64,000 nt of DNA from Poritiphilus flavus (GCF_009901585.1 NZ_WXYO01000005.1:372001-436000), one strand, 5' to 3'. Positions 18,140 to 27,854 are shown, counted from the first letter of the stretch. The notes: generated from the letters alone by a model not told the origin. Numbers and translations: made by a program.

Positions 18140-18993
18140 GGTTTCGGGATCTTGAATTTGTAGAGGTTCTGTCCTGTGCCATGGCTTCGCTCGTCTGAAA
18201 GAAGCAGGGTGGAATCGTTGAGGAAGCAGACAGCCTCAAGCTGGGTGTTCGTCTGCAAGTCTATACTTTGCAGTCTTCCTTTGGAGAAATCGTCCAGTTC
18301 AAATTCCGTAAAGATCCAAAGTCTTCCATAACCCAGAAGGGCAATTTTAGAGCCGTCTTCAGAAATGTCTGCCGCGGTAACCACACAACGGTTCATATCT
18401 TCGCAGGCCTTGAATTTTCCCACCAGTTCCGCCTTGTACTTCCCTTTCTTTGCGGGCACCTTATAGATCAGGGCTTCCGCGTTAAAAGGTCTTGTACGGT
18501 TTTTAGTGATGATATAAAGGTGATCCTGGGCATAAAAAAAAGCTTCAGTATCATATAATCGCTTAGATTTCTTCGGAGGGAATTTCTTTTGTTCCGGATA
18601 GTTGAATTCTATGCGTTCGGCCCTGAACTTTTCATCTTCCGGATCCAAAGGTCCTTTGATCTTATAAATACGGAGGTTCTTACGTTCGTTTGCATTGTTT
18701 CCGAAGTCGCCAATATACAGGTTTCCATCTGCATCTTTGGCGAGGTCTTCCCAATCGTGGTTCTTGGCATCTGTGATCTTGTGATCACTTAGCATCTTCC
18801 CTTTAAGATTTACTCTGTAAAGCTTGTCTTTGTTCCCGTTGTCTTCAATCATCCAGACCTCGGAATTATTGTGAAGTACCATGCCCGAATTTTCGTCCAG
18901 TTCGGACGGCAAATCACTAATTATGGTCAGTTGGCCGTAATTGGAGCAACTTACCGCAAAGACTAAGATCGACAAATTATAAAGCCTCTTCAT
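18136..18993 (-). CDS. Propeller-like lipoprotein of unknown function
   Basis: A 285-residue lipoprotein (MKRLYNLSILVFAVSC, Cys at 16). The mature part reads as repeating blades with motifs such as ENSGMVLHNNSEVWMIEDNG, LYIGDFGNN, LYIITKNRT and LLGYGRLWIFTEFE, consistent with a beta-propeller of the SdiA-regulated / esterase-like type. I see no catalytic motif. It is the last gene of the five-gene minus-strand operon; its start overlaps the upstream gene by 17 bases. Its stop overlaps that of the phosphoesterase-barrel gene on the other strand. Function unassigned. Confidence 0.75.
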   Translation of the reverse strand: MKRLYNLSILVFAVSCSNYGQLTIISDLPSELDENSGMVLHNNSEVWMIEDNGNKDKLYRVNLKGKMLSDHKITDAKNHDWEDLAKDADGNLYIGDFGNNANERKNLRIYKIKGPLDPEDEKFRAERIEFNYPEQKKFPPKKSKRLYDTEAFFYAQDHLYIITKNRTRPFNAEALIYKVPAKKGKYKAELVGKFKACEDMNRCVVTAADISEDGSKIALLGYGRLWIFTEFELDDFSKGRLQSIDLQTNTQLEAVCFLNDSTLLLSDERSHGTGQNLYKFKIPKP

Positions 18994-19885
18994 CAGACGT
19001 ACTTAATGGCATATAGACCTCGGCTTCCCAGCGCAGGGCATCTCCGCCCATATTCGGATTGTTCTTAAAGACTTCCAGGGGTAGGCCCGTAACTTTCTGA
19101 TTCTCGTTTTCGGCATGATTGAGCAAGGCGTACCAGGCACGATCCGAGGTTATATAGTTCCCATTGTATATGGCTTTCAGGGATTTTTTCCCTTCTACCG
19201 TCCTGTAAAAAAGCTCCGGATGTTCCGGAAGACTGTCAGACCGGACTACCGGGAAACAAAAGTTAAACGCGATACTGTCCTTCTGCCTGTCCCAGGATGT
19301 GATCTCCAAAATAGGGCTTCCGTTGAGCTTTATCTCATTCTGGGCCAGAAGTGTGTTGAGTAGCGGAAAGTCCTTCATCATACCCAGCGCCTTACCTTTC
19401 GCAGAGGTTTCGCGTTTTGTACAGGCACAAAAGGTTTCCGGGCTCATTTCCGGTTCCACGATCTTAACACGTATTTCTCGCAGGTGCTGTTTAAGCAACT
19501 CGTTAAACCTTGTCAGTGTTTTGCGGCTTCGCTTCTCAAAATCCGTATCCGAAAACGGAATTCGCAATCGGTTGGCGAGTCCGTTTTCAGGGTCTTCAAT
19601 ATTCACTTTTATCCTGGAAAGCGAGTCGTTTTCAGGTGTGATCTGCCAATGGTATATATGAACCGAATCCCCAAACTGAAGTTGTTGCGTAATATTCAAC
19701 AACTGGTCCTGGGCAACTATTTCTGACTGCTTTTGCTCTGAACTCCAGGACTTAATGCTCTGGTTAACAATTCCCGGATAGGTATTTGCTCTGAAAGTTA
19801 CCTGATAATCAAAGGGTTTGAGAAAAAGATACCAGATCAGACCGCAAAGCAACAGAATCCCCAGCAGAACCCAGATTTTCTTCAT
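18977..19885 (-). CDS. Membrane-anchored SRPBCC / GyrI-like ligand-binding protein
   Basis: A 302-residue protein with one N-terminal membrane helix (MKKIWVLLGILLLCGLIWYLF). Residues about 30-140 (VTFRANTYPGIVNQSIKSW onward, with paired strands VHIYHWQITPENDS and IKVNIEDPENG) look like an SRPBCC/polyketide-cyclase-type cavity. Residues about 155-302 match the layout of a GyrI-like effector-binding domain and end with WEAEVYMPL, the usual closing strand. Both folds bind small hydrophobic or aromatic ligands, but there is no DNA-binding domain, so it is not a transcription factor. It sits four bases after the haloperoxidase-like gene and overlaps the propeller gene, so it belongs to the same operon. 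Fold calls are moderate; ligand unknown. Confidence 0.7.
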   Translation of the reverse strand: MKKIWVLLGILLLCGLIWYLFLKPFDYQVTFRANTYPGIVNQSIKSWSSEQKQSEIVAQDQLLNITQQLQFGDSVHIYHWQITPENDSLSRIKVNIEDPENGLANRLRIPFSDTDFEKRSRKTLTRFNELLKQHLREIRVKIVEPEMSPETFCACTKRETSAKGKALGMMKDFPLLNTLLAQNEIKLNGSPILEITSWDRQKDSIAFNFCFPVVRSDSLPEHPELFYRTVEGKKSLKAIYNGNYITSDRAWYALLNHAENENQKVTGLPLEVFKNNPNMGGDALRWEAEVYMPLSTSDEEAL

Positions 19886-19889
19886 AGTA

Positions 19890-21236
19890 CTAATTTGAGG
19901 CCAGCTCCGGATCTTTTACCATTTTTAGATTTTCCAGGAGGAATCTGCCCAGGGCTCTGCCTTGATTTACCCCTATTTCCACAGCTGTCCGGTAGTGGAT
20001 ACCACCATACATTCTGCTGATAGCTGCCTCGTCCGCCGCCTCATTAAAAGAGTTAAAACTTCGTATGGGCAGGCCGTATGCCACTTCCGTGTCATCGTCA
20101 AAGGCAAAATTATCCCCAAAAATATCGGTCAGGGCTATTGCCGCTGCCCCGGATACCACGCTATGCCCACTGGTATACTCAGGGAAAGGCGGGGTTTGCA
20201 GTACAGGTTTCCAACTGTCGTCAATATGCTCATTGATCAGTGTCTCCGGACGGATAAGGTTACTCCGGTATTTCTCATCCCAGCAGCTGATAAATGCATC
20301 GGCGATCGCCATGGAGGTTTTGGTGTAGGCATAAACGGTCTTATCAAAATCACTGTCAGTCTTCCTGCTTGCAATTTTTACAATACCTATCCAATGTGCT
20401 CCGGGTGTGATCTTTTTGGTGGCGAACATAAGGTGCCCCCTGGTAACCGAAACGTAAGGGTTGCAATCCCAGAATTGGGCTATTTGAATTTCTTCGGATT
20501 CGTCCCCTTTGGCTGTGATCTCGTTACTAATATCGTATACTTCTTTTACCTCATTGTAAAAGTCAGAACCTTCTTCCATGGAAAACGGAGGAGGAGGGGT
20601 GGGCTTAAATTGCCCTGCGGAATCTATGACAAAAGGCCGGATCTTATTCCAGTGCGGCTCTATGCCATCCATATAAGCCGGAGGAGTAGGCTGCCACCTG
20701 GAAGGATCGTCCGTGTTTACCGTAAACTTTGGCATGGTTCGGGTCTGATTGTAATTATCCCCGTTCATCCATTCCGCGATATGATCTGCCACTTGCAAGC
20801 CATATGCCTTTGAGGCCTCAAATTCAGCTTCGTTCTGTGACTGCCATTTGGTGTATAAGCTGTCCCTGAAAGTGGCCATTTTTTGTTCTGAGAAAATCAA
20901 CCTCCTGCTAAGGTCCATATGTGCGATAAGCGCTGCCAGTTGATAGTTTACCGGCTTGTCTGCCTGAGGTTCCGGAAGGGATTGTAGTTCCCGTACCTGG
21001 CCAGAAAGCGTAAGGTAGTCGTCATTTTGTTTTGCAATGATCTCGAAAGCGGCAATATTAGGGTATGCAAATATTCTGCTGGCTACAGGCGGAGAGAATA
21101 TATCGTGGATCATGATCTCGGTTACCTTATCAACCGATTTATGGAATTCTTCAGGTGAAACAACAATAGGTTCCGTGTTTTTTGCGCATCCAAATATGAG
21201 CGCTGCCAAAACAAAGACACTCAATTTCTTCATCAT
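19890..21236 (-). CDS. Vanadium-dependent haloperoxidase / PAP2-family lipoprotein
   Basis: A 448-residue lipoprotein (MMKKLSVFVLAALIFGC). It carries the three motifs of the vanadium haloperoxidase / type 2 phosphatidic acid phosphatase superfamily: KYRSNLIRP (K-x6-RP), YTSGHS (the PSGH-type loop) and SRMYGGIHY (SR-x4-H). The vanadate or phosphate pocket therefore looks intact. The family includes both halide-oxidising peroxidases and phosphatases, and the sequence alone does not say which. The lipobox places it in the envelope. Its ATG overlaps the TGA of the FG-GAP gene upstream (ATGA), so it is translationally coupled to it. Pairing with FG-GAP/UnbV lipoproteins seems to recur in Bacteroidota. 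Confidence 0.88.
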   Translation of the reverse strand: MMKKLSVFVLAALIFGCAKNTEPIVVSPEEFHKSVDKVTEIMIHDIFSPPVASRIFAYPNIAAFEIIAKQNDDYLTLSGQVRELQSLPEPQADKPVNYQLAALIAHMDLSRRLIFSEQKMATFRDSLYTKWQSQNEAEFEASKAYGLQVADHIAEWMNGDNYNQTRTMPKFTVNTDDPSRWQPTPPAYMDGIEPHWNKIRPFVIDSAGQFKPTPPPPFSMEEGSDFYNEVKEVYDISNEITAKGDESEEIQIAQFWDCNPYVSVTRGHLMFATKKITPGAHWIGIVKIASRKTDSDFDKTVYAYTKTSMAIADAFISCWDEKYRSNLIRPETLINEHIDDSWKPVLQTPPFPEYTSGHSVVSGAAAIALTDIFGDNFAFDDDTEVAYGLPIRSFNSFNEAADEAAISRMYGGIHYRTAVEIGVNQGRALGRFLLENLKMVKDPELASN

Positions 21237-24200
21237 TTTTCATTTTTGTTTATCAGTTCGTATACCTGGGCTTTTTGGTTGTTAAAGGTTGCTAAAAGAT
21301 AGGGCCGGTTGTTTAGAGTAATAATATCCAGGCTTCTTGCGGATTTTTCAATAATATCCAAACCTAATTTATCACCCAAAACTACGTCATTTTTGCTTTT
21401 TATCATAGCACCGGCAAAGGAGCCGAATCTGCCGTGATAAGGCTTAACTCCAAAATAATTGCCAGCCGCCAACAACTCTTCTTTTCCATCCTGGTCAAAG
21501 TCGAACCGCAATAGGGCCATTATAGGTGCTACCTGCAGATCCAGGTCAAAAGGCACAAAGGAAAAACGACCATCCTTATTTTCAAGATACCCCGATCTCA
21601 ATTCGGTTGTCTTTAAAACAGTCGCTTTTTTGAGGTATTCCTTGCCAAGCACTTCTTCTACGGATCGGCCGGCAAAATCAGAATAGTTCGGAAACTTCTT
21701 GCGCAGCGACTCCAACTGCGCAGACAGCCCCTGTAATCCCTCTATGGGGTAGTAGGTTCCGTGCTTGGACTGCGCTACTATGGTTTCCGTGGTATTATTA
21801 TCGTCAAAATCTCCATAGTACATTCTTAAGGGGAATTTCTCCGAAGCTTTGAATTTTGAGTTCATCCCCCAATTGCCCAGAACAAAATCCAGGTCATTGT
21901 CCCCGTCAATATCAAAGGCTTCCACGCTTTGCCATAGACCTTCCAGGTTTTTTTCCAGCAACTGTACCTCCGTTAACTTTCCTCCCTTGTTTTGGTAAAA
22001 CCTGGGTTGCATCCATTCCCCCACCACAATGAGGTCTTTTTTGCCGTCGTTGTCAAAATCTTCCCATATGGCATCTGTTACCATACCGGCCTTTTGAACT
22101 TCTTCACTGTCAGAAAGTACCAGACTTCCTTCCTTATTTTCGAGTAGGTAGGAGTTCGGTGTTTTCCCAAAATCGTTGGTTATGAAATGATTGCCCACAA
22201 AGAGGTCCACATCGCCGTCCTCGTCAAAATCACAAGGGGCGACAACACTGGCGTTTTCAAAGTAATCCGGCAAGTCAGCCGCGGCAAATTCCCCGTTTTC
22301 CTGAAGGTAGTAACTATCGCGTAACGGTTCCATTTTATTGTAAAAATCTGCTCCTCCTGAACCCAAAAAGAGGTCGGAGATGCCATCCCCGTTGAGATCT
22401 TCGATCACGGCTGTAACTTCTTCCTTTACAGAATCCAAAGCAATTTCCGGAATGCGCTTTTCCACATACGCAGTATCCGTTTGAAAAAATACCCTGGATG
22501 GGAAGAATTTGGATCCACCAAAAAACACATCCTCCCTGCCATCGTTATTCAGATCCCCAACAGCAGTAGAGGGACCACGGTCTGAACCCTGATAAGGGAT
22601 CAGTTTTTGCCGGTTAAAATCAAAGTAATTGTCCTCTATATGCTCGAAGTCTATCCCGAGGTTATTATCTGCCAGCCTGAAGATCTTTGAGGTTCCAGGC
22701 TGCAGGCCGGGATAGGAAAATGGCCTTGTATTTTCTGGACTGATTACCAGGTCCTGGTTCACCGCAATGTCTTTGAGTACCTGGCAGGTCTTATCCGGCC
22801 ATACGATCTTTAGCGAATCAACCTGCTCCAGATCGCCATAGCCAAAATGAAGCATGGGCTCCGAGGAGGCCTGGAAACCCCGTACCGGGTATAACTCCTT
22901 GTACTGCAGGGTTCCGCCGGAATACGAAAAGACTTTGGTGCCAATCCCCAAGGCATTGGCAGGCCTGTATTTAAAGCGGATCTTTAAATAATTGGCCTTA
23001 TCATCGGTCTGATTGATATAAAGCGAAGCCGGACTGTTTATATTGTTTACCACCAGGTCCAGATCTCCGTCCATATCCAGGTCCGCGTAGGCAGTGGCAC
23101 CGGAGATAAGAGTGTCTTTTTGGGTCCAGGTACCGGATCGGTCTTCAAAGGTGTTGTTTTGCCTTCCCTGGAAAATATAGTTGTGTACTTTACCTGAAGG
23201 CATCATATCCAGAGCCTGTTGGTCCATCAACTTGGTATTACTGATCTTCTTCTGTATCTGCTCACTGGAAACAAAATTGATAAAATCCAGGTCGTTCGGC
23301 CGTTTTTCAATCCCGTTAGAAACGAATATGTCCTGTTCCCCATCCTGGTTGTAATCCCCGAACAAAGCGCTCCAACTCCAGTCGGTTGCCGCGACTCCGC
23401 TCAATAGTGCTACTTCACTGAAAGCGTTCTCACCCCTGTTTAGGTGGAGCATATTTCGGGTGAACTGGTAGTGGTACCCATAGTTCTCGGTCCTCAACTT
23501 ATGTGTCTGTATATCGTCATCTCCCTGGGATGATTTGAGGACCTTTTCATCTTCGGGAAGCATGTCCAGGGTAATAATGTCAGGCAGGCCGTCGTGGTTG
23601 ATATCCGCTATATCATTACCCATGGAGAATCTGGTAGTATAACCAAAATAGTCCTTCAGGGATTCCTTAAAGGTACCGTCCCCATTGTTGAGGTAGTAAT
23701 AATCGTCTTCGTGAAAGTCATTTCCAACATAAATGTCCGGATAGCCATCCTGATTGAAATCCGCTACGCCTACTCCTAGCCCGTAGCCGTTTGGTCCGCC
23801 AAAGATCCCGGCCTCCTCACTAACATCAGTAAATGTGTCCCCGTCATTGCGTAATAATTTGTCACCAGTCTGAAAGTTTCTCTGGAAACGGAGATCTGCC
23901 TTTCCGTAAGATTCCTGGGTATGTACCGCGTGATTCAGTAAATATAAGTCCAGGTCCCCGTCCAGGTCGTAGTCTAGAAAAGCCGCTGAGGAGCTGTAGG
24001 TGTCAAAATCTAAACCGAATTGGGCGGCACTTTCTTTAAAGGTATTATCCCCATGGTTGATGTATAACTCGTTATATCCGTCAAAGCCGTTAATGCCGAC
24101 CACTGCGCATACATAGATATCGAGCAGTCCATCGCCATTAACATCGCCCATGACCGCTCCGGTATTCCAGCTGCTGTTCCCGGCAACTCCGGCCGTAGCC

Positions 24201-24496
24201 GTAATATCTTCAAATACAAGACCTCCCTTATTGATATATAGCTTGTTCTTAACCTGGTTCCCGGAAAAGAAGATGTCCGGCAACCCGTCATTGTTAATGT
24301 CGCCTACTGCCACACCTCCGCCGTTGTAGAAATAGAGGTAATCCAGAAAATTGAGGTCGTCTGTTTCCTGTACCGTATTCGTAAAGCTGATCCCGCTTTC
24401 ATCAGCGGCAGGATTTATGAACAGATCCCCGCCTTGCTTACCTGAGCACGCAAGGATAAGCAACAAAACCATCAGGCTCAAAAAACATCTAATCAT
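21233..24496 (-). CDS. FG-GAP/VCBS repeat lipoprotein with UnbV/ASPIC domain (second copy)
   Basis: A 1087-residue lipoprotein (MIRCFLSLMVLLLILAC); I start at the ATG at 24496 rather than the TTG at 24505. It contains many FG-GAP calcium-binding repeats with the D-x-N/D-x-D-G-x-x-D pattern (DINNDGLPDIFF, DVNGDGLLDIYV, DYDLDGDLDLYL and others) that build integrin-like propellers. An UnbV/ASPIC domain around residues 510-590 (GIGTKVFSYSGG to SLKIVWPDKT) separates a first propeller from a second one. Such proteins are surface or periplasmic binding modules; no enzyme motif is seen. It overlaps the upstream paralogue by eight bases and the haloperoxidase-like gene by four. Confidence 0.88.
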   Translation of the reverse strand: MIRCFLSLMVLLLILACSGKQGGDLFINPAADESGISFTNTVQETDDLNFLDYLYFYNGGGVAVGDINNDGLPDIFFSGNQVKNKLYINKGGLVFEDITATAGVAGNSSWNTGAVMGDVNGDGLLDIYVCAVVGINGFDGYNELYINHGDNTFKESAAQFGLDFDTYSSSAAFLDYDLDGDLDLYLLNHAVHTQESYGKADLRFQRNFQTGDKLLRNDGDTFTDVSEEAGIFGGPNGYGLGVGVADFNQDGYPDIYVGNDFHEDDYYYLNNGDGTFKESLKDYFGYTTRFSMGNDIADINHDGLPDIITLDMLPEDEKVLKSSQGDDDIQTHKLRTENYGYHYQFTRNMLHLNRGENAFSEVALLSGVAATDWSWSALFGDYNQDGEQDIFVSNGIEKRPNDLDFINFVSSEQIQKKISNTKLMDQQALDMMPSGKVHNYIFQGRQNNTFEDRSGTWTQKDTLISGATAYADLDMDGDLDLVVNNINSPASLYINQTDDKANYLKIRFKYRPANALGIGTKVFSYSGGTLQYKELYPVRGFQASSEPMLHFGYGDLEQVDSLKIVWPDKTCQVLKDIAVNQDLVISPENTRPFSYPGLQPGTSKIFRLADNNLGIDFEHIEDNYFDFNRQKLIPYQGSDRGPSTAVGDLNNDGREDVFFGGSKFFPSRVFFQTDTAYVEKRIPEIALDSVKEEVTAVIEDLNGDGISDLFLGSGGADFYNKMEPLRDSYYLQENGEFAAADLPDYFENASVVAPCDFDEDGDVDLFVGNHFITNDFGKTPNSYLLENKEGSLVLSDSEEVQKAGMVTDAIWEDFDNDGKKDLIVVGEWMQPRFYQNKGGKLTEVQLLEKNLEGLWQSVEAFDIDGDNDLDFVLGNWGMNSKFKASEKFPLRMYYGDFDDNNTTETIVAQSKHGTYYPIEGLQGLSAQLESLRKKFPNYSDFAGRSVEEVLGKEYLKKATVLKTTELRSGYLENKDGRFSFVPFDLDLQVAPIMALLRFDFDQDGKEELLAAGNYFGVKPYHGRFGSFAGAMIKSKNDVVLGDKLGLDIIEKSARSLDIITLNNRPYLLATFNNQKAQVYELINKNEK

Positions 24497-27400
24497 CAAC
24501 AGCAAATACCTTTGGTTTGTTATCGTTTATAGCGGCAATAAAATAGCTTTTGCCATTGCTATCCCGGAATTGTTTCAGGTGCTTAATTTCGTCCCTGACG
24601 AAAAAACCGCTTTTGTTGTAGTCCTGCCATTTAAATCCGAGCTTTCCATCTCCCAATAGCACATTGCCATAGCTGCCGTCTAAGCGGGAGTACTGTGGTT
24701 TGAATTCAAAGTTATTTCCACCCATTATGAGGTCCAGGTTGCCATCATTATTGATATCGGCACAGCTAATTCCACATACACAGGAGAGCTGTACCCTGGT
24801 GGGGAGGGATTGTATGCTGAATTGTCCGTTGCCTTCGTTAATGGCTATTACGGATTCGGAGTATTCAGATCTTTTTTCGATGGAATTCTCAATGACTTCC
24901 GCGGGAAACAATTCGTTTATCGTTTTGGTGGAGTACTCCGAGGCCTTTAAATTCTGTTTATTTAGGGAAACGATCTGCTTGATCAGTTCCTTTTTCTGAT
25001 GAATAGGGTAATCCTTACCGTTGGCGTGCTGGGTCACAATTTGCTCAATGGTTCCGTTATTGTCAAAGTCGTTGACCCACATTTTCATCGGACCGCCTTC
25101 GTAAGGTCTGTAATGCAAGTTAAGACCATGGTTACCCAGGATCAGGTCGTTGTCCCCGTCCTGGTCAAGGTCGGCAGCTTCCACGGTATTCCACCATCCA
25201 TGCAGGCTATCCAAAGGAGTTTCCAAGGCGCTTAGTCTTCTACCTGTGTTGCGGTAGATCCGCGGAGTACCCCAGTCCGAAACGGTAACAAGGTCCTTTT
25301 TTCCGTCTCCATCCATATCACTCCAAATAGCCGCGGTTACCATTCCGGCGTCCTTCAAGTCGTAAGCCAGTCTTTCTGTGGCATTTTTAAAAGTCCCGTC
25401 TCCCTGATTTTCAAGGAACAGTTGTTCCGGACTTACCCCGTAGGTACTTACGACACTTCTGGATCCGATAAATATATCCACGTCGCCGTCCCCATCAAAA
25501 TCATGGGGGGCTACCACCGAAATATTATTGAAAACAGAAGGAAGGTTCTCTCCGGACCGGCTAAAAGCGCCTTTGCCATCATTGAGGTAAAGCCTTGCCC
25601 GGTAGCTTCTTTCCTCCCCGGCCTGGTTGCCGCCTGATCCGATGATAAGGTCGAGGTCCTGATCCCCGTCTACATCCAAAAATGCCGCGGCGGTATCCTC
25701 GTATAGGGCATCGGTTTCCAGGGCTTTCTGTTGCCTGGGTTGAAGCTTTCCTTTGCCGGAATGCAGGTAAAGAGTACCAGGAACACCCCTGGCGCCTCCA
25801 AGGAATACATCTTCATTTCCATCGCCGTTTACATCTCCTATGGCCAAGGCCGGGCCTTCCTGAGAGAGCTGCTGGTAAATAAGACCCTCGTAGTCAAAAT
25901 CATTATATGGGTTCTCCTTATGGGCTATGAGCTTCTCATTGGTAAGTTCCCTGATCAGGGCCTTTGGTTTTGACTGTGGCAAAGAGTTTATTTTTTCAAT
26001 AGAGTCATCCTGTTTTAGCACCAATTCGCGGTTTGCTTCAAGATCCGCCAGCAGTTGGGTAGAATTATCCGGCCAGATCACCCTTATAGAATCTACTTTT
26101 TGTGCCTTCCCTAAACCTATGGTCAGAACGGGCTCCATGGAAGACTGGAAGCCGCGTGAGGGAATTAACTCCTGAAAGACTACCTGGTCATCATAATAAA
26201 GCCAGATACTCGCCCCGGTAGCAAAGCGGTTTTTCTCATCCCCTTCAATTTTTAGTTTGAGATAAGAGTTGTCCGTTAGCTTATCCGTTTGGTTCTCATA
26301 TAAAAACGCCTCCATATTGACATTGTTCACCACCAGATCCAGGTCGCCGTCGTTATCCAGGTCCCCATAAGCCGCACCATTTGAAAGGCTGGGTATTTCA
26401 AAGCCCCATTCTTTGTTGGCATTCTTAAAGGTAAGATCCCCGTTGTTTTTATAGGCGTAATTGGGCTGGGGTTTGATTGGCATTTTGTTGAGAATGGAGT
26501 CAATAGATTCCTTTCTACCGGTCAAGGCCATTTTCTGAATGATCTCATTCGCGAAAAAATCGATAAAATCCAGGTCAGTCAGATCGTGATTTACCCCATT
26601 GGTAACGTAGATATCGCGCAAGCCGTCATTGTCCATATCGAACATTAGCCCTGCCCAGCTCCAGTCCGTAGCGTCTACTCCGCTGAAGTAAGCGATCTCA
26701 GAGAATGTGCCATTTCCATTGTTGAGCTGTAAAGTGTTTTGGATATACTGCTGATAGAAATCCTTGCTTTGCTTTAGCTTAAAGACGTTGTAGCCTTCAA
26801 ACTCCATCACAGACTTTACCCGCTCGTCCGGTTCGGGCAGCATATCAGTAATGAAGATCTCTGAATTTCCGTCGTTATTGATATCTGCGATGTCAATACC
26901 CATGGCGGAAAGGGAGAGGTGAGATGTCCAGTTTTTGATGTCTTCCTTAAAAGTTCCATCACCCATATTGATATACAGATAATCCCTTTCGTAGAAGTCG
27001 TTGGACACATAGATATCAGGGAGCAGGTCTTTGTTGATATCCGTGATCATGACCCCCAGGCCAAAGCCGATGAGGCTGCCGTAGATCCCCGCTTCTTCGC
27101 TGACATCTGTAAATTTGCCGTCGTCATTCCGCAGTAACATATCTCCCACACCCCGAAAGATAGCCGGGACTTTTTCCCAATCCTGAGCCCTTACTTCCCT
27201 TTGCTCCGCATATCCCAGACTTCGTACGGGAATATTGCTGTTGTTCAGTATGTAGGCATCAAGATCCCCGTCCTTATCATAATCAAAGAAAGAGGCATGG
27301 GTAGAAAATCCGGTTTTAGCCAGATTATAGGATTCCGCGCTTTCGGTAAAGGTCAGGTCACCATTGTTGATATAAAGATCGTTGTCGTGATTATTGCCTT

Positions 27401-27854
27401 CCATATTCCCGGCATTGCTCACATAGATATCCAGCAGTCCATCGGCATTGATATCCACCATATTTACACCGGTCGACCAGGGTTTATGTCCGGATACCCC
27501 AGCGGATTCCGAGATATCCTCAAAGGTCAGGTCTCCTTTATTGAGGTATAATTTGTTCGGCTCCATATTTCCGGTGAGGTAGATATCCGCCAGACCGTCG
27601 TTGTTTATGTCACCAATAGCAACTCCACCTCCGTTGTAGAAGTTCCGATACCTGAAAATATTAAAGTCTTTTTGATTTTCGACCCTATTGACAAATGTAA
27701 TGCCGGTACTTTCCGAAGGGAGCAACTTGAAGAGGGTGTTTTCCGCGGCTGTTTCCTCAACAGCTTCCGTTTTATCAGTTTCACAGGAGACAACCAAAAA
27801 GGACAAAAAAAGAACAAATAGGCTGTCTTTAAGGAATTGTGTTCGTATTCGCAT
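24489..27854 (-). CDS. FG-GAP/VCBS repeat lipoprotein with UnbV/ASPIC domain (first copy)
   Basis: A 1121-residue lipoprotein (MRIRTQFLKDSLFVLFLSFLVVSC), paralogous to the next gene along nearly its whole length: repeats such as DINNDGLADIYLTGN, DINADGLLDIYVSN and DYDKDGDLDAYILNN, then an UnbV/ASPIC segment near 555-620 (VFQELIPSRGFQSSMEP, IRVIWPDNST), then a second repeat block. The two copies share order but differ throughout, so the duplication is old. It is the first gene of the operon, with a 441-base gap upstream that it shares with the divergent symporter gene. Calcium is the expected ligand of the repeats; the target is unknown. Confidence 0.88.
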   Translation of the reverse strand: MRIRTQFLKDSLFVLFLSFLVVSCETDKTEAVEETAAENTLFKLLPSESTGITFVNRVENQKDFNIFRYRNFYNGGGVAIGDINNDGLADIYLTGNMEPNKLYLNKGDLTFEDISESAGVSGHKPWSTGVNMVDINADGLLDIYVSNAGNMEGNNHDNDLYINNGDLTFTESAESYNLAKTGFSTHASFFDYDKDGDLDAYILNNSNIPVRSLGYAEQREVRAQDWEKVPAIFRGVGDMLLRNDDGKFTDVSEEAGIYGSLIGFGLGVMITDINKDLLPDIYVSNDFYERDYLYINMGDGTFKEDIKNWTSHLSLSAMGIDIADINNDGNSEIFITDMLPEPDERVKSVMEFEGYNVFKLKQSKDFYQQYIQNTLQLNNGNGTFSEIAYFSGVDATDWSWAGLMFDMDNDGLRDIYVTNGVNHDLTDLDFIDFFANEIIQKMALTGRKESIDSILNKMPIKPQPNYAYKNNGDLTFKNANKEWGFEIPSLSNGAAYGDLDNDGDLDLVVNNVNMEAFLYENQTDKLTDNSYLKLKIEGDEKNRFATGASIWLYYDDQVVFQELIPSRGFQSSMEPVLTIGLGKAQKVDSIRVIWPDNSTQLLADLEANRELVLKQDDSIEKINSLPQSKPKALIRELTNEKLIAHKENPYNDFDYEGLIYQQLSQEGPALAIGDVNGDGNEDVFLGGARGVPGTLYLHSGKGKLQPRQQKALETDALYEDTAAAFLDVDGDQDLDLIIGSGGNQAGEERSYRARLYLNDGKGAFSRSGENLPSVFNNISVVAPHDFDGDGDVDIFIGSRSVVSTYGVSPEQLFLENQGDGTFKNATERLAYDLKDAGMVTAAIWSDMDGDGKKDLVTVSDWGTPRIYRNTGRRLSALETPLDSLHGWWNTVEAADLDQDGDNDLILGNHGLNLHYRPYEGGPMKMWVNDFDNNGTIEQIVTQHANGKDYPIHQKKELIKQIVSLNKQNLKASEYSTKTINELFPAEVIENSIEKRSEYSESVIAINEGNGQFSIQSLPTRVQLSCVCGISCADINNDGNLDLIMGGNNFEFKPQYSRLDGSYGNVLLGDGKLGFKWQDYNKSGFFVRDEIKHLKQFRDSNGKSYFIAAINDNKPKVFAVDD

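Noticed and set aside
19962-20813. 283-codon open frame antisense to the haloperoxidase-like gene
   Set aside because: It lies wholly inside a gene with clear catalytic motifs on the other strand; its translation has no recognisable motif and reflects codon bias of the sense gene.
21233-27854. Apparent repeats in DNA across both FG-GAP genes
   Set aside because: They are the calcium-binding repeats of the proteins, diverged at DNA level; not a CRISPR or tandem array.
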